NCBI RefSeq assembly: GCF_019977755.1
Contig: NZ_AP025144.1
Coordinates: 3,286,001-3,350,000, forward strand
Length of the DNA: 64,000 bases
Reading direction: 5' to 3'
Origin: Vibrio penaeicida
GTDB taxonomy: Bacteria; Pseudomonadota; Gammaproteobacteria; Enterobacterales; Vibrionaceae
Below, piece after piece: positions 18,174-29,873 of the stretch (position 1 is the stretch's first letter; each line of letters begins with the position of its first letter). Below the pieces are notes generated by a model. The model searched no databases and was not told where the DNA came from. It saw only the letters and a list, made by a program, of their open reading frames with translations. The position numbers and the translations under genes are program-made.

Positions 18174-18995
18174 TTACCCATAGCGACCTGTAATGTAATC
18201 TTCGGTTTGCTTTTTCTTTGGCGAAGTGAAAATCGAGTCTGTATCCCCATACTCGACCAACTTACCTTGATGGATAAACGCAGTATGATCACTTACTCTC
18301 GCCGCTTGTTGCATGTTATGAGTCACAATGACAACGGTATATTTGGTTTTCAGCTCGTTAATGAGCTCCTCTATCGTAAGTGTAGAGATAGGGTCGAGTG
18401 CGGAGGTAGGCTCATCTAGCAGCAACACCTCAGGTTCAATGGCAATGGCTCTTGCTATCACCAATCTTTGTTGTTGTCCTCCGGATAAACCAAACGCATT
18501 TTCATGCAGTCTATCTTTTACTTCTTCCCACAAGGCAGCCGCCGTTAACGCTTGTTCCGCAGCGTCATCCAGCGCTCGACTATTACTTATCCCTTGTAAT
18601 CTCAACCCATAGACAACATTTTCATAAATGGATTTTGGAAACGGATTAGGCCTTTGAAACACCATACCTACACGGCGGCGTAACGTAGGTACATCAACTT
18701 GTGGGTGATACACATTTTTACCGTGCAATTTCACTTTGCCACTAACCACACATCCTTCAACCAGGTCATTCATGCGGTTAATACAGCGTAATAATGTCGA
18801 CTTACCGCAACCAGATGGTCCTATAAACGCAGTTACCTGCCCTTTAGGGATATTCATTGTAACGTCGTGCAAAGCTTGCTGCGTGCCTTGATAGAACAAA
18901 TTCAGAGACTCGATCGAAATAGCAATCTGCTCAGGAGTCAGATTGTTTACGTCTATGAGGTTCTCATAACCAAAAGTCGAGTTAATTGAAAACAT
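18174..18995 (-). CDS. pstB: Phosphate ABC transporter ATP-binding protein PstB
   Basis: A 273-residue ABC ATPase. It has Walker [10 protein letters not shown] near 57-65, the signature LSGGQQQRL, Walker [13 protein letters not shown] and the switch His in VTHNM. It energises phosphate uptake through PstA and PstC in the inner membrane. The N-terminal ~25 residues before the ABC core are longer than in E. coli PstB (257 residues). It starts 2 bp after pstA ends. Confidence 0.96.
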   Translation of the reverse strand: MFSINSTFGYENLIDVNNLTPEQIAISIESLNLFYQGTQQALHDVTMNIPKGQVTAFIGPSGCGKSTLLRCINRMNDLVEGCVVSGKVKLHGKNVYHPQVDVPTLRRRVGMVFQRPNPFPKSIYENVVYGLRLQGISNSRALDDAAEQALTAAALWEEVKDRLHENAFGLSGGQQQRLVIARAIAIEPEVLLLDEPTSALDPISTLTIEELINELKTKYTVVIVTHNMQQAARVSDHTAFIHQGKLVEYGDTDSIFTSPKKKQTEDYITGRYG

Positions 18996-18997
18996 GG

Positions 18998-20656
18998 TTA
19001 GTCTTGTCCTAAGGTGCGATATTTTTCGCGTAAGTTGTTGCGAATACTAATGGCGGTCAGGTTAAGCCCAACAATCACCGTCACGAGCAAAAATGATGTG
19101 GCATAAACCAATGGTCTTGCCGCTTCAATATTGGGCGACTGAAAGCCCACATCATAAATATGAAATCCGAGATGCATGAATTTTCGATCTAAATGGATAA
19201 ACGGAAAATCACCATCGATTGGCAAACTAGGCGCAAGCTTAACTACCCCAACCAACATCAAAGGCGCAACCTCACCTGCAGCCCGCGCAACCGCAAGTAT
19301 CAGCCCGGTCATAATGGCTGGGCTGGCCATCGGTAACACGATGCGCCATAACGTTTCAAATTGAGTTGCCCCTAAAGCCAAAGAGCCTTGCCTCACAGAA
19401 CCTGGGATTCGGGCTAAGCCTTCTTCAGTCGCAACGATCACTACAGGAAGTGTAAGCAGAGCCAATGTTAAAGCAGACCACAATAAACCTGGCGTTCCAA
19501 ACGTCGGAGAAGGCAAGTTATCTGAGTAAAAGAGGCTATCAATTGAGCCGCCAATACTGTAGACAAAAAAGCCGAGCCCGAAGACTCCGTAAACAATAGA
19601 AGGTACTCCCGCTAAGTTTATCACGGCAATTCGAATGGTTCTGGTTAGCGCATTATTTTTGGCGTATTCGTTCAAATAGATAGCGGCGATAACACCAAGC
19701 GGCATCACGACAATCGACATCACCATCACTAAGAATACCGTACCAAAAATAGCTGGGAACACGCCGCCTTCTGAATTACCTTCGCGTGGGTCATCGCTCA
19801 AAAACTTTTTAACTTGTTTCAACCAATGCAAAAATTTTTCAGAAACAGACATGTCGTTGGGGTACCAGATATCTAAAATATTGGTAAGAGGAACAAACAC
19901 TCTCTCACCATTCATATCTTCAACGATCAGCGCTTCATCGATGTGAAGTTGCCTTAGTTCGGTTAAGCGACTTTCTATTTGAAACAGGTAATTCTCGACA
20001 CTCTCTTTTCGCTTAGTTAACTCATTGAGTTTTTCTTCATCCAGAGTACCGTTCAACTCATGCTTTTTCTGCTCTAGACGTATATTCCCAAGCAAGGCAT
20101 TGTAATGTTTGAGTTGAGAGTGCGTGATGGAAGCAATGTGTTCACGCGCTTGTTCTACGCTTTCAATCCCTTGCTCTAGGAATTCATCAATGGATACGTC
20201 TTGTGTGGCAACATTGCTTCGAAAACCAACTGGCTTGCCATAAAAATCCCCTTGTTGGGTCCTTTCTATTACTGCCCACGAACTTGGTTTTGTCGGTTCA
20301 CTTAATTCAAAATCGAATACAGTGATAAAATCGAGCTGGTTTCTATCTCGGTTAGCAATTTTGATACTCAATCTATCGACACTCTCTGCCGTAATATCTA
20401 GATCAGGTGTATTGATAGGTTGCTGGTTCAATCGTTCAATCGGCACTGTTTTGCGTTGATACAGTTGACCAACAACTTTACTGCCGTTTGGAGACTGCCA
20501 TTCATACAGAGGCGCAGGCCAGAAATAACTGAGCCCTTTCCAACCAATCAAAAGCAACACCGCTAATACAGATATCAAACTAACACTTACCGCGCCAGCC
20601 GTTAACCATATCCAAGGTGCACCCGATTTAAACCAATTCGACACAAAAACTCTCAC
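18998..20656 (-). CDS. pstA: Phosphate ABC transporter permease PstA, long form
   Basis: A 552-residue permease, nearly twice the ~300 residues of E. coli PstA. One membrane segment lies at 15-37. A roughly 230-residue region follows with a predicted coiled coil (residues ~170-240, [20 protein letters not shown] to [16 protein letters not shown]). The canonical six-segment permease core begins near 300 and includes [18 protein letters not shown] and [22 protein letters not shown] (the EAA loop). Long PstA/PstC forms are known in Vibrio and Pseudomonas. It is 13 bp after pstC. Confidence 0.93.
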   Translation of the reverse strand: MRVFVSNWFKSGAPWIWLTAGAVSVSLISVLAVLLLIGWKGLSYFWPAPLYEWQSPNGSKVVGQLYQRKTVPIERLNQQPINTPDLDITAESVDRLSIKIANRDRNQLDFITVFDFELSEPTKPSSWAVIERTQQGDFYGKPVGFRSNVATQDVSIDEFLEQGIESVEQAREHIASITHSQLKHYNALLGNIRLEQKKHELNGTLDEEKLNELTKRKESVENYLFQIESRLTELRQLHIDEALIVEDMNGERVFVPLTNILDIWYPNDMSVSEKFLHWLKQVKKFLSDDPREGNSEGGVFPAIFGTVFLVMVMSIVVMPLGVIAAIYLNEYAKNNALTRTIRIAVINLAGVPSIVYGVFGLGFFVYSIGGSIDSLFYSDNLPSPTFGTPGLLWSALTLALLTLPVVIVATEEGLARIPGSVRQGSLALGATQFETLWRIVLPMASPAIMTGLILAVARAAGEVAPLMLVGVVKLAPSLPIDGDFPFIHLDRKFMHLGFHIYDVGFQSPNIEAARPLVYATSFLLVTVIVGLNLTAISIRNNLREKYRTLGQD

Positions 20657-20669
20657 TTAACATACGCCA

Positions 20670-22877
20670 TCAAAGTGCGCGATATTTGTCTCTCAAGCGC
20701 TGCCTTACCCACTCAGCCAAGGAGTTAACAAAAAAGGTGAATACAAACAGAATCAAGGCAGCGAGAAACAGCAAACGATAATGGGAGCTACCCACGTCAG
20801 ACTCTGGCATTTCAATCGCAATGGTGGCAGACAAGCTGCGCATTCCTTCAAAAATATTCCAGTCCATGATCGGTGTATTGCCTGTCGCCATCAAAACAAT
20901 CATGGTTTCCCCCACCGCTCGACCAAGCCCCATCATCACAGCCGAAAATATACCAGGGCTAGCGGTGAGTAATACAACATATATCAAGGTTTGCCACTTA
21001 GTCGCACCTAACGCTAATGAGCCATCAGATAGATGTTTAGGCACGGAGAAAATCGCATCCTCTGAGATAGTAAATATCGTTGGAATCACCGCAAACCCCA
21101 TCGCTAAGCCAACAACAAGCGCGTTTCTTTGGTCATAGTCGATCCCAATATCAGCCAAATAAACCCGCACATCGCCACCAAACAGAAAGAGCTCAACTTC
21201 ATGACTAAACGAAATAATGCCAAACGTCACCAACAACAATGCTGGTACAAGAATCAAACCATGCAATCCATTCGGAACTTCAGACAACCACTTCGATGGC
21301 AGTAGGTGCCACAGCCACCCAATGATAATGGTCGATAAGGGCAATAAGATGACCAGCGCTAAAGTTGAAGGCAAATGCGCCTCGACAACGGGAGCCAACC
21401 ACAGCCCAGCCAAAAAGCCGATAATAACCGTTGGCAAAGCCTCCATTATCTCAATGGCTGGTTTTACCACTTTTCGCATAGGGGTAGACATGAAGTAAGC
21501 AGTATAAACTGCACCTAGCACGGCGATAGGCACAGCGAAAATCATGGCAAAAAACGCCGCTTTCAACGTCCCAAAAGCAATCGGCACTAGGCTAAATTTT
21601 GCTTCAAAGTCATCACTTCCCGAAGTGGATTGCCAGACAAATTGTGGCTCTGGATAACCTTCGTACCAAACTGATTGCCACAGTGCGGAAAGTGAAATTT
21701 CAGGATATTCATTATCAACCGAATAAACATCGATACGGCTGTGACTCACCACCAGCAAGCTATCTTCATTACTTGATACCGCTGCAATTTTTACATCTTC
21801 TTGCAATAGTGGAGCAGAGAACGTTTTTTCTTCGCTAGTGGTATAAAAGCTTTCTATTTGACCTTTATTATCAAAGGCATAAAAACCTTTACGGTAAAAT
21901 TCTGGCAATAGTAGTTCCGCATTACCGGACAACTCAAAATCTCGGATATAGGTCAGGGTTCGGATTCGGTCTTTTAATACATCAAACCATTGAGCGACGG
22001 TATTATCCGTATATTGAATGAGTACCGATTGCGCCCCTGCGAGCAGCGACATGGATAAAGCACGTTTATCCCCGCCTTGTGTTACATCCACAACTTCTCG
22101 AACGGAGAAGCCTTGTCCCTGCCCCCACGCCATTACCACCATTTCTTGCGGTGTTAATATGAATAGCTGCTGCCCGTCCGGTGTCATCTTAATATCGATG
22201 ATATTTTCAACCGTTCCGAAAGAGGTCGATTGGGAAGGTTCTCCATCATTTTCTCGCCAGCTGAATAACTGATTGCTTTCATTCAATATGGCAAAGGTGG
22301 CATTTTCATCATCAATAGCAAACGTAAAATGAGAAACTACTTGTGATTGATTAACGATGCCATTGGGTATCTCATAACTTGCAGTATCCACTCTCGGCGT
22401 AATGATTCGACCTTGGTCATTGAACTGCACAGAGAAGCTCGGTTTTACGGCACTAATGCCCTCATTTCCAGAAACGAATGCATGCCACCCCAAACTTGCG
22501 GGCATACCTGAGTATGAAAGTGCGTTTGTAGAAATGGATTGAGACTGCACAATACGACCATCAGTGAGGTCAATAAACGCGAGGTCCCCTGATTCCATAA
22601 GGAAATAGCCTAGCTGACCGTAATCATCTACGCCGGCTGCAATAGGCTTATTTGAGTGAGACGTTGAGGTGTTAGAAGATTGGGCAGGTACGCTAGAAAC
22701 ACGCTCAATGTTCGCTGAAGAAAAGACGGGCAGCACCATGAGCAATAAATAGAAAAATATCAATAGCAATGCGACTAAAACACTGATGCCACCAGCTTTC
22801 ACTACGTACCTCATAAACCGGTCTTTTATCAACCGCTTACGATCGCGTTCTTTTAATGAAAATTCTGTGTGGAGCAT
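20670..22877 (-). CDS. pstC: Phosphate ABC transporter permease PstC, long form with beta-rich periplasmic domain
   Basis: A 735-residue permease; E. coli PstC has 319. One membrane segment is at about 34-56. Residues ~75-420 form a periplasmic, beta-rich region with propeller-like blades (FAILNESNQLFSWREN, DGQQLFILTPQEMVVMAW, FYAFDNKGQIESFY, SLLVVSHSRIDVYSVD). The permease core starts near 430 (LVPIAFGTLKAAFFAMIFAVPIAVLG) and contains the EAA loop ALGATKWQTLIYVVLLTASPGI. It is the first gene of pstC-pstA-pstB-phoU. The start at 22877 has only a weak ribosome-binding site. Confidence 0.92.
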   Translation of the reverse strand: MLHTEFSLKERDRKRLIKDRFMRYVVKAGGISVLVALLLIFFYLLLMVLPVFSSANIERVSSVPAQSSNTSTSHSNKPIAAGVDDYGQLGYFLMESGDLAFIDLTDGRIVQSQSISTNALSYSGMPASLGWHAFVSGNEGISAVKPSFSVQFNDQGRIITPRVDTASYEIPNGIVNQSQVVSHFTFAIDDENATFAILNESNQLFSWRENDGEPSQSTSFGTVENIIDIKMTPDGQQLFILTPQEMVVMAWGQGQGFSVREVVDVTQGGDKRALSMSLLAGAQSVLIQYTDNTVAQWFDVLKDRIRTLTYIRDFELSGNAELLLPEFYRKGFYAFDNKGQIESFYTTSEEKTFSAPLLQEDVKIAAVSSNEDSLLVVSHSRIDVYSVDNEYPEISLSALWQSVWYEGYPEPQFVWQSTSGSDDFEAKFSLVPIAFGTLKAAFFAMIFAVPIAVLGAVYTAYFMSTPMRKVVKPAIEIMEALPTVIIGFLAGLWLAPVVEAHLPSTLALVILLPLSTIIIGWLWHLLPSKWLSEVPNGLHGLILVPALLLVTFGIISFSHEVELFLFGGDVRVYLADIGIDYDQRNALVVGLAMGFAVIPTIFTISEDAIFSVPKHLSDGSLALGATKWQTLIYVVLLTASPGIFSAVMMGLGRAVGETMIVLMATGNTPIMDWNIFEGMRSLSATIAIEMPESDVGSSHYRLLFLAALILFVFTFFVNSLAEWVRQRLRDKYRAL

Positions 22878-22904
22878 CTCTTATGGTCTACCTTTTTATA
22901 GTCA

Positions 22905-22932
22905 CTGTCATAATATGTCGATTGGATGACAA
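22905..22932. promoter_or_regulatory. Pho-box half-sites between pstC and ppk
   Basis: CTGTCAT (22905-22911, plus strand) exactly matches the Pho-box half-site, and ATGACAA (22926-22932) is TTGTCAT on the minus strand. Their tandem partners are degenerate. PhoB binding here could serve both divergent transcripts. Inferred from sequence and context. Confidence 0.5.
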
Positions 22933-23072
22933 AAATATTACAGACTTCCGATAAATCCTTGAAATTTGCGTACTCCTGCCTAATGCAATTGTATGCTGAA
23001 ATAAAAACGTCACAAAAACAATCTAATTTCATTGAGTGAATTCTCAACAAACCTCTCAGTCTGGAATCATTT

Positions 23073-25172
23073 ATGAGCGCGGAAAAGTTGTATGTAGAAA
23101 AGGAACTTAGTTGGCTTTCATTCAATGAGCGAGTGCTGCAGGAAGCAGCAGACAAATCCGTCCCCCTCATAGAGCGAGTGCGCTTCCTCGGGATATTCTC
23201 CAATAACTTGGACGAGTTCTACAAAGTAAGATTTGCCGATGTAAAACGCCGTATTCTCATTAATCAAGAGCGGGGAGGAAATGATAATTCCAAACGCTTA
23301 CTCAGTAAGATGCAATCTAAGGCATTAAAGCTCAACCAAGATTTTGACGAGCTCTACAACGAACTGATTCTAGAAATGGCGAGACACCGAATATTTCTCG
23401 TCAATGAAACTCAGTTAAATGAGCATCAGGAAAAGTGGGTTAGAAAATACTTCCAGAAAGAAGTTCTCCCACATATAACGCCACTTCTCATGACGGATGA
23501 GATCGACGTACTTCAATTCCTTAAAGACGAATATTCATACTTAAGTGTAGAAATGCTTAGCAATGATGCCCCTTTGTACTCCTTGGTGGAGATTCCTACC
23601 GAGAATCTGCCCCGCTTTATCATGGTGCCAGAACAAAAAGGAAAGAGACGCAAAACCATTATTTTGCTCGATAACATTATCCGATTTTGTTTAGACGACA
23701 TTTTCCGAGGCTTCTTTGAGTACGAAGAACTAAAATGCTACGCAATGAAAATGACACGCGATGCCGAATACGATTTAAGCCATGAGCTCGAGCATAGCTT
23801 GTTGGAACAAATGTCTGAAGGCTTGAGTCAACGCTTAACCGCCATGCCTGTTCGTTTTATTTATCAACGAGATATGCCAGAGCAAATGCTCACGTTTTTA
23901 TGCCAAAAACTGCAAATGTCCAACTTCGACAGCCTCATTCCCGGCGGTCGATATCATAACTTCAAAGATTTTATTGACTTCCCAAACGTGGGGCGAGATT
24001 ACTTAGAGAACAAAACGTTGCAGCCAATTCGCTCGACAGATTTCGACCGATATACAAATGCATTTGAAGCGCTGCGCGCGCAAGATATTTTGCTCTACTA
24101 CCCTTACCATACTTTCGATCATATCAATGAGTTTGTAAGGCAAGCTTCGTTCGATCCAAAAGTACTGGCAATCAAAATCAATATCTATCGAGTGGCAAAA
24201 AATTCTCGGTTGCTCAACTCTCTGATTGACGCGGTACACAATGGTAAGCAAGTCACGGTAGTTATTGAACTGCAAGCCAGATTTGATGAAGAAGCGAATA
24301 TCGAATGGTCTCGTGTATTAACGGAAGCAGGAGTGCAGGTTATTTTTGGTGCTCCGGGGCTAAAAATTCACTCCAAGTTGTTACTGATCAGCCGTAGAGA
24401 AGGGGAAGATATTACACGATATGCTCACATAGGGACCGGAAATTTCCACGAAAAAACAGCTCGAATTTACACTGACTTTTCTTTGCTCACATCCAAAAAA
24501 GAAATTACCAATGAAGTACGCAATGTATTTGGTTACATAGAAAACCCATACCGTCCGGTGAAGTTTAATGAACTGATCGTCTCGCCACGTAATTCAAGAC
24601 AAACGCTGTATCAACTTATCGATAATGAAATTGCACATGCTAAAACAGGAAATCCTGCCAGCATAACCCTAAAAGTCAACAACTTGGAGGATAAAGGGCT
24701 CGTCAACAGGCTGTACAGTGCAAATAATGCAGGTGTGAAAATTCGGATGGTGATCCGGGGTATGTGCGCATTAGTCCCCGGTATTGAAGGTGTCAGCGAA
24801 AATATTCAAATAATAAGTATTGTCGACCGATTCTTAGAGCACCCCCGCGTGTTAATTACTGAAAATAGTGGCGATCCTCTCGTGTACATTTCTTCTGCTG
24901 ATTGGATGACGAGAAATATTGATCACCGAATTGAAGTTGCCGTCCCGATACGTGACCCAAAACTCAAGCGTAGGATCATTGATATCATCAATATACATTT
25001 TACCGATACCGTAAAGGCTCGTCGTATTGATAAAGAAATGAGTAATACATATGTACCACGCGGAAATAAAAGAAAAGTTCGTTCACAAATTGCTATTTAT
25101 GACTATTTGAAGCACATTGAAAAACAGGAAAAGAAAAAAATGGCATCATCAATAAGTCATGACAAACATTGA
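23073..25172 (+). CDS. ppk1: Polyphosphate kinase 1
   Basis: A 699-residue PPK1. The N-terminus [22 protein letters not shown] and [20 protein letters not shown] are family signatures. [11 protein letters not shown] carries the His that is phosphorylated, and [24 protein letters not shown] the second conserved His. It makes polyphosphate from ATP reversibly. It diverges from pstC across 195 bp containing Pho-box half-sites and overlaps ppx by 14 bp, so the pair is translationally coupled. Confidence 0.96.
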   Translation: MSAEKLYVEKELSWLSFNERVLQEAADKSVPLIERVRFLGIFSNNLDEFYKVRFADVKRRILINQERGGNDNSKRLLSKMQSKALKLNQDFDELYNELILEMARHRIFLVNETQLNEHQEKWVRKYFQKEVLPHITPLLMTDEIDVLQFLKDEYSYLSVEMLSNDAPLYSLVEIPTENLPRFIMVPEQKGKRRKTIILLDNIIRFCLDDIFRGFFEYEELKCYAMKMTRDAEYDLSHELEHSLLEQMSEGLSQRLTAMPVRFIYQRDMPEQMLTFLCQKLQMSNFDSLIPGGRYHNFKDFIDFPNVGRDYLENKTLQPIRSTDFDRYTNAFEALRAQDILLYYPYHTFDHINEFVRQASFDPKVLAIKINIYRVAKNSRLLNSLIDAVHNGKQVTVVIELQARFDEEANIEWSRVLTEAGVQVIFGAPGLKIHSKLLLISRREGEDITRYAHIGTGNFHEKTARIYTDFSLLTSKKEITNEVRNVFGYIENPYRPVKFNELIVSPRNSRQTLYQLIDNEIAHAKTGNPASITLKVNNLEDKGLVNRLYSANNAGVKIRMVIRGMCALVPGIEGVSENIQIISIVDRFLEHPRVLITENSGDPLVYISSADWMTRNIDHRIEVAVPIRDPKLKRRIIDIINIHFTDTVKARRIDKEMSNTYVPRGNKRKVRSQIAIYDYLKHIEKQEKKKMASSISHDKH

Positions 25173-26655
25173 ATCGAGAGAGATTGCGGCTATCGACTTG
25201 GGCTCAAATAGCTTCCATATGGTCGTTGCAAAAGTCGTCGAACAAGATCTTCAAATCGTAAGTCGCCATAAACAGCGAGTCCGGTTAGCATCTGGCTTGG
25301 ATGATTTAAACAATATCGACAATGCCGCAATACAGCGTGGATTAGATTGCTTAACGATATTTGCAGAACGCTTGCAGGGCTTTGCTCCTGAAAACGTACG
25401 TATTGCTGCAACCCATACGCTCAGGCAAGCCAATAATGCTCATATCTTTATTCAACGAGCCGCCAGTATTTTACCTTTTCCCATAGAAATCATATCCGGT
25501 CTTGAAGAAGGTCGATTAATCTACACCGGTGTCGCTCACACTCAACCAGAATCCGAAACTAAGTTGGTGATCGATATTGGTGGAGGCAGTACGGAAATGA
25601 TCATTGGTACTGGTTTTGAACCCACTATGATCAATAGTAAGCGCATGGGTTGCGTCAGTTTTACCGAGAAGTATTTTACGAACGGTAAACTCAACCGTAA
25701 AAACTTCACTAATGCTGAAATTGCTGTTGAGCAACGTTTAGAGTCCCTTGCTAATAAGTACATAAAGCATGGCTGGGATGTTGCCATAGGTTCATCAGGA
25801 ACCACAAAAGCGGTACGCGAAGTCCTCATCAATATGGGGTACGAAGACGGCATCATCACCCTTAAAAGGCTTCAACATTTGATTGATGAACTGCTGCAGT
25901 TTGACTCTATTGATGATATTTCTTTACCGGGGCTCGCAGAAGAAAGGCAACCCGTATTTGCTGCGGGTGTGGTGATCCTAGAAGGCATATTCAAAGCCCT
26001 CTCGATTGAGAAACTGCATTTTTCTCCGGGTGCGTTACGTGAAGGTTTGCTCTACGAAATGGAAGAGCGATTTGAACGAAGTGACATTCGCATGCGGACA
26101 ACGGAAAACCTCGCGAGAAAGCATTTAGTCGATTTAGAACATGCCGATAAGGTTCGTAAACAAGCCAATGGTTTTCTTAAACAATTAGCCCCCCAAATAG
26201 GCATCAAAAAATCCAGTGAATTGTTTGATTTGCTTGGATGGAGTGCTTTATTGCATGAAGTTGGACTGAGTATCAGCTACCAGGGCTTTCATCGCCATTC
26301 CGAGTACATCCTAAGAAATACGAATATGCCAGGGTTTAATCAGGAGCAGCAACTTGTACTCGCTACACTGGCTCGCTTTCAACGCAAAGCTCTAAAGCTG
26401 CACGATCTCCCCGAGTTTGCCTTATTTAAAACAAAGCATATCCTTCCTTTAATCCGTATTATGCGCCTTGCGGTGTTGATTAACGGGCAACGGAATGACT
26501 CACCGACACCTAACATTCAAATCGAGCTAGAAGAACATACGTGGCGCTTGAAGTGTGCCGATGAAAACTGGCTAGAAGACAACAAGCTTCTGGAAGCCGA
26601 TTTAGCCCTTGAAAGGGAAATCTGGAAGACTGCTGACTGGGTTTTGGAATACTAA
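25159..26655 (+). CDS. ppx: Exopolyphosphatase
   Basis: A 498-residue Ppx/GppA phosphatase of the actin-like ATPase fold. [15 protein letters not shown] (near 8-22) is the phosphate-1 motif and [14 protein letters not shown] (near 138-151) the phosphate-2 motif. [14 protein letters not shown] follows. The C-terminal half is the HD-like region. It removes terminal phosphate from polyphosphate. The start lies within the end of ppk1. Length fits the long Ppx form (E. coli 513). Confidence 0.95.
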   Translation: MTNIESREIAAIDLGSNSFHMVVAKVVEQDLQIVSRHKQRVRLASGLDDLNNIDNAAIQRGLDCLTIFAERLQGFAPENVRIAATHTLRQANNAHIFIQRAASILPFPIEIISGLEEGRLIYTGVAHTQPESETKLVIDIGGGSTEMIIGTGFEPTMINSKRMGCVSFTEKYFTNGKLNRKNFTNAEIAVEQRLESLANKYIKHGWDVAIGSSGTTKAVREVLINMGYEDGIITLKRLQHLIDELLQFDSIDDISLPGLAEERQPVFAAGVVILEGIFKALSIEKLHFSPGALREGLLYEMEERFERSDIRMRTTENLARKHLVDLEHADKVRKQANGFLKQLAPQIGIKKSSELFDLLGWSALLHEVGLSISYQGFHRHSEYILRNTNMPGFNQEQQLVLATLARFQRKALKLHDLPEFALFKTKHILPLIRIMRLAVLINGQRNDSPTPNIQIELEEHTWRLKCADENWLEDNKLLEADLALEREIWKTADWVLEY

Positions 26656-26731
26656 AAACATCGTCCTGTTCAGGCTTATATACGCTAAAACCTAGCATAC
26701 TAAAAGTCTAACTCGCTACAAGTTAAACGCG

Positions 26732-27679
26732 TTAAAGCCCGACTTTTTCAAGCTCTGCTTGCGCCATTTCATATGAAATTGGCACGTAGCCATCCTTAGA
26801 TACAAGAGCCTGCCCCTGCTCAGAAAATATGTACCGAACAAATTCAGCTTCTAGATCACCTAAAGGATTTGTGGGATGTTTATTTACATAAACGTATAGG
26901 AAGCGTGAAAGCGGGTAATCACCAGAAAGAATATTATCTCGACTAGCCTCTATAAAATCATCACCTTGATTAGCAATAGGCAAAAGTCGCACACCCGATA
27001 CCAAATAGCCAACCCCAGAATAACCAATAGAATTAATGGATGAAGCAACGGATTGGACGACAGAAGCGCTTCCTGGCTGCTCGTTTACATTTCGCTTGAA
27101 ATCCCCACCACACAGTGCATTTTTCTTGAAGTAGCCGTACGTACCCGACACTGAGTTACGACCAAACAACTGCAAACGTCTTTTCGCCCACTCTTGCTTG
27201 ATCCCCAATTGTTGCCAGTTTTGAATGGGTTCTTTTGCTCCACAACGCAATGTTGACGAGAAAATGCTGTCGATCTGGGTAAAGTTAAGCCCCTGTATTG
27301 CGTTATCACGGTGCACAAAAATTCCAATGGCGTCTATAGCCACTCTTAAAGCTGTCGGCTTGTAACCGTGTTGACGCTCAAATGCTTCAACCTCTCGAGC
27401 GCGCATTGGTCGGCTCATTGGTCCAAATTGAGCGGTTTCTTCTACTAAAGCAGGGGTTGCCGTCGATGAGCCTGATGCTTGGACTTGGACATTTATATTG
27501 GGATAAATATCGTTAAACTCTTCTACCCAAGAAGTCATCATGCTTGCTAACGTATCAGAGCCAACAGACGATAAGTTTCCTGATATCCCATTCACTTTTT
27601 GGTAGGGATCCAAAGCCTCTTCAGCATGGATAATCTGAGGTAAAAATAATGTAGTGAATAGAAGGACAAAACTTCTCAT
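26732..27679 (-). CDS. pstS: Phosphate ABC transporter substrate-binding protein (PstS family)
   Basis: A 315-residue periplasmic protein with signal peptide 1-19 (ending IIHA). The phosphate-binding motifs [24 protein letters not shown] and [13 protein letters not shown] are visible. It belongs to the PstS-like class with a short loop rather than the E. coli class. Its ATG overlaps the phoR stop (ATGA), so it is co-transcribed and translationally coupled with phoB-phoR. It is separated from pstCAB by ppk1-ppx. It likely supplies phosphate to PstCAB. Confidence 0.9.
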   Translation of the reverse strand: MRSFVLLFTTLFLPQIIHAEEALDPYQKVNGISGNLSSVGSDTLASMMTSWVEEFNDIYPNINVQVQASGSSTATPALVEETAQFGPMSRPMRAREVEAFERQHGYKPTALRVAIDAIGIFVHRDNAIQGLNFTQIDSIFSSTLRCGAKEPIQNWQQLGIKQEWAKRRLQLFGRNSVSGTYGYFKKNALCGGDFKRNVNEQPGSASVVQSVASSINSIGYSGVGYLVSGVRLLPIANQGDDFIEASRDNILSGDYPLSRFLYVYVNKHPTNPLGDLEAEFVRYIFSEQGQALVSKDGYVPISYEMAQAELEKVGL

Positions 27680-28983
27680 CGGAGTGACTCTACCGACAAT
27701 TTCTTAGGAAGCACAAAAGAGAAACAGCTCCCTTTTCCAACTTCACTTTGAATATCGAGATATGAATCATGGTGACTAAGTGCATGCTTCACAATAGCCA
27801 ATCCTAGTCCACTTCCTCCTGTCTCTCTCGAACGATCCTTATCGATTCGATAAAAACGTTCTGTCAGGCGATGAATGTGTTGAGGCTCAATACCATCCCC
27901 TGTATCTGAAACCTTTAACTCAGGTCCATCTGGGGTATCTCGCCATTGGACAGCAACTTCTGCGCCTGGAGGCGTGTACTTCACCGCATTGTAAACCAAG
28001 TTGGAAATGGCGCTGCGAAGCTGATCTTCGTCCCCCAAGACTCTCAGTTTTGGATCCACATTAAATTTCAGTACATGTTGGTTATCGCCACTCAATGTGG
28101 ATGCCTCTTTTTCTAGTACCTCCAGCATTGCGGGGACATTGACCACTTCATCCAATTCATGCATTGGTGCTGCTTCAATTTTAGAGAGCGTGAGAAGTTG
28201 GTTTACCAAACTGTTCATGCGGTTAAGCTGCTCCGTCATCACCCCATGAGCTTTGCCCCACATGGGACCAACTAGCATTTCAGGGTCTTGAGTCATCTCT
28301 AAATAGCCTTGAAGTACTGTCATCGGGGTGCGTAATTCATGAGAGACATTTGCAAAGAAATTGCGTCGCATACCTTCCAACTGTTTCACCTGAGATACAT
28401 CGCGCACAACCATTAAGTGTTCACCTTCGGTATAAGGCACGATACGAAGTTCAAGAATACGTTCCACGTTTAAAGGTGAACGCATTTCCAAAGGCTCAGA
28501 AAAGTCCTGCTTATTTAGGTACTTGATAAAATCGGGAGTGCGAATGAGATTGGAAATAGGCTGACCTGAATCGTCTGGCCATCGAAACCCCAATAGGTGC
28601 TGAGCAAGCTTGTTGCACCATACGATATTGCCTTCCCCTCGAAATACCACTACTGCATCAGGAAGGGATTCTGCACCATTGCGAAAACGACGAATAAGGT
28701 TCGTCAGCTCTTTACGCTTCTTTCTTTGTCTTTGCTGAATGCGGTAAATCCCATTAAATAGAGATTCCCACATTCCAGTTCCAGCAGGAGGGGTTAAGCG
28801 CTTGTCGTCCCAAAGCCATGTAGATAGGCGAACTTGGTTATGTAACTGCCACCCAAGCTGAATAGCCGTAGCGGCAAGAAGCAACCACGGCATGTGTCCA
28901 AATATCCAACCTACTACAACCCAGGGTAGGTAAAAAAAAGCCAGCGACCAAACTAGCTTTTTCCAAGTTAACCTTTCTACCAT
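27676..28983 (-). CDS. phoR: Phosphate regulon sensor histidine kinase PhoR
   Basis: A 435-residue membrane kinase. Two short hydrophobic segments lie at 11-45. A PAS domain follows at about 95-190 ([28 protein letters not shown]). The H-box is [22 protein letters not shown] (His near 216), and N, G1 and G2 boxes follow ([37 protein letters not shown]). It phosphorylates PhoB under phosphate limitation. It lies 18 bp after phoB and overlaps pstS by 4 bp. Confidence 0.96.
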   Translation of the reverse strand: MVERLTWKKLVWSLAFFYLPWVVVGWIFGHMPWLLLAATAIQLGWQLHNQVRLSTWLWDDKRLTPPAGTGMWESLFNGIYRIQQRQRKKRKELTNLIRRFRNGAESLPDAVVVFRGEGNIVWCNKLAQHLLGFRWPDDSGQPISNLIRTPDFIKYLNKQDFSEPLEMRSPLNVERILELRIVPYTEGEHLMVVRDVSQVKQLEGMRRNFFANVSHELRTPMTVLQGYLEMTQDPEMLVGPMWGKAHGVMTEQLNRMNSLVNQLLTLSKIEAAPMHELDEVVNVPAMLEVLEKEASTLSGDNQHVLKFNVDPKLRVLGDEDQLRSAISNLVYNAVKYTPPGAEVAVQWRDTPDGPELKVSDTGDGIEPQHIHRLTERFYRIDKDRSRETGGSGLGLAIVKHALSHHDSYLDIQSEVGKGSCFSFVLPKKLSVESLR

Positions 28984-29001
28984 TCGCTCTCCGCTTTGTT
29001 C

Positions 29002-29691
29002 TTAAGCTCGTGTAGAGAAGCGGTAGCCTGCGCCACGCACAGTTTGAACCAGCTTATCATGACCAGCACCTTCAAGTGCTTTTCGAAGGCGTCGAATATG
29101 TACATCTACTGTACGATCTTCGACATAAACGTTGGTACCCCAAACATTGTTAAGCAATTGCTCACGGCTATATACACGCTCTTGGTGAGTCATGAAGAAA
29201 TGCAGCATTTTAAATTCAGTCGGCCCCATATCCAGAGCTTCTTCATTGGCCGTCACTCGGTGAGATACAGGGTCGAGTTTTAACCCTTGAACGTCAATGA
29301 TGTCTTCTAATGCGGTAGGTGTCACACGACGAATAACAGCTTTGAGTCGAGCTATCAGTTCTTTAGGTGAGAATGGTTTGGTGATGTAATCATCCGCTCC
29401 CACCTCAAGCCCACGAACTTTGTCCTCTTCCTCACCGCGTGCTGTCAGCATGACGACAGGAATATTTTTTGTCAGTTCTTCGCGCTTTAAATGCTTAATA
29501 AAATTAATGCCAGAGCCACCTGGTAGCATCCAATCCAACAAAATCAGGTCTGGGTATGGTTCACATAATTTGCTGATGGCAGTATCGTAATCTTCCGCTT
29601 CAACAGCTTGGTAACCTTTTTGTTCAAGCACAAAACACAGCATCTCTCTGATCGGCGCTTCATCTTCAACCACCAGAATCCTTCTAGACAT
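29002..29691 (-). CDS. phoB: Phosphate regulon response regulator PhoB
   Basis: A 229-residue OmpR-class regulator. The receiver domain holds [15 protein letters not shown] (phospho-acceptor Asp53), MLTAR and Lys in [12 protein letters not shown]. The winged-helix domain begins near 130 and contains [30 protein letters not shown]. The frame is open to 29724, but [11 protein letters not shown] is the family start, hence 29691. A lone Pho half-site (GTGTCAT on the minus strand, 29743-29749) lies 52 bp upstream and may allow autoregulation. Confidence 0.97.
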   Translation of the reverse strand: MSRRILVVEDEAPIREMLCFVLEQKGYQAVEAEDYDTAISKLCEPYPDLILLDWMLPGGSGINFIKHLKREELTKNIPVVMLTARGEEEDKVRGLEVGADDYITKPFSPKELIARLKAVIRRVTPTALEDIIDVQGLKLDPVSHRVTANEEALDMGPTEFKMLHFFMTHQERVYSREQLLNNVWGTNVYVEDRTVDVHIRRLRKALEGAGHDKLVQTVRGAGYRFSTRA

Positions 29692-29873
29692 AATTGAATT
29701 ACCTTTAAATTTAATCAACGTCATGCATTATCATGATTAATTATGACACTTTTGTGACCCTTGAAAACAAATTTTCATATAACTTTCATTATGATTTTTC
29801 CTCGGTCTAATAAGACAACTGAGAAAAAATCCCCTATCATCAGTTCCCTAAATAGAAAGAGATGAGATCAGAT

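Noticed and set aside
22853..23203. A 116-codon minus-strand frame overlapping pstC and ppk1 starts.
   Set aside because: It is antisense to the conserved ppk1 N-terminus and covers the divergent promoters; no family features.
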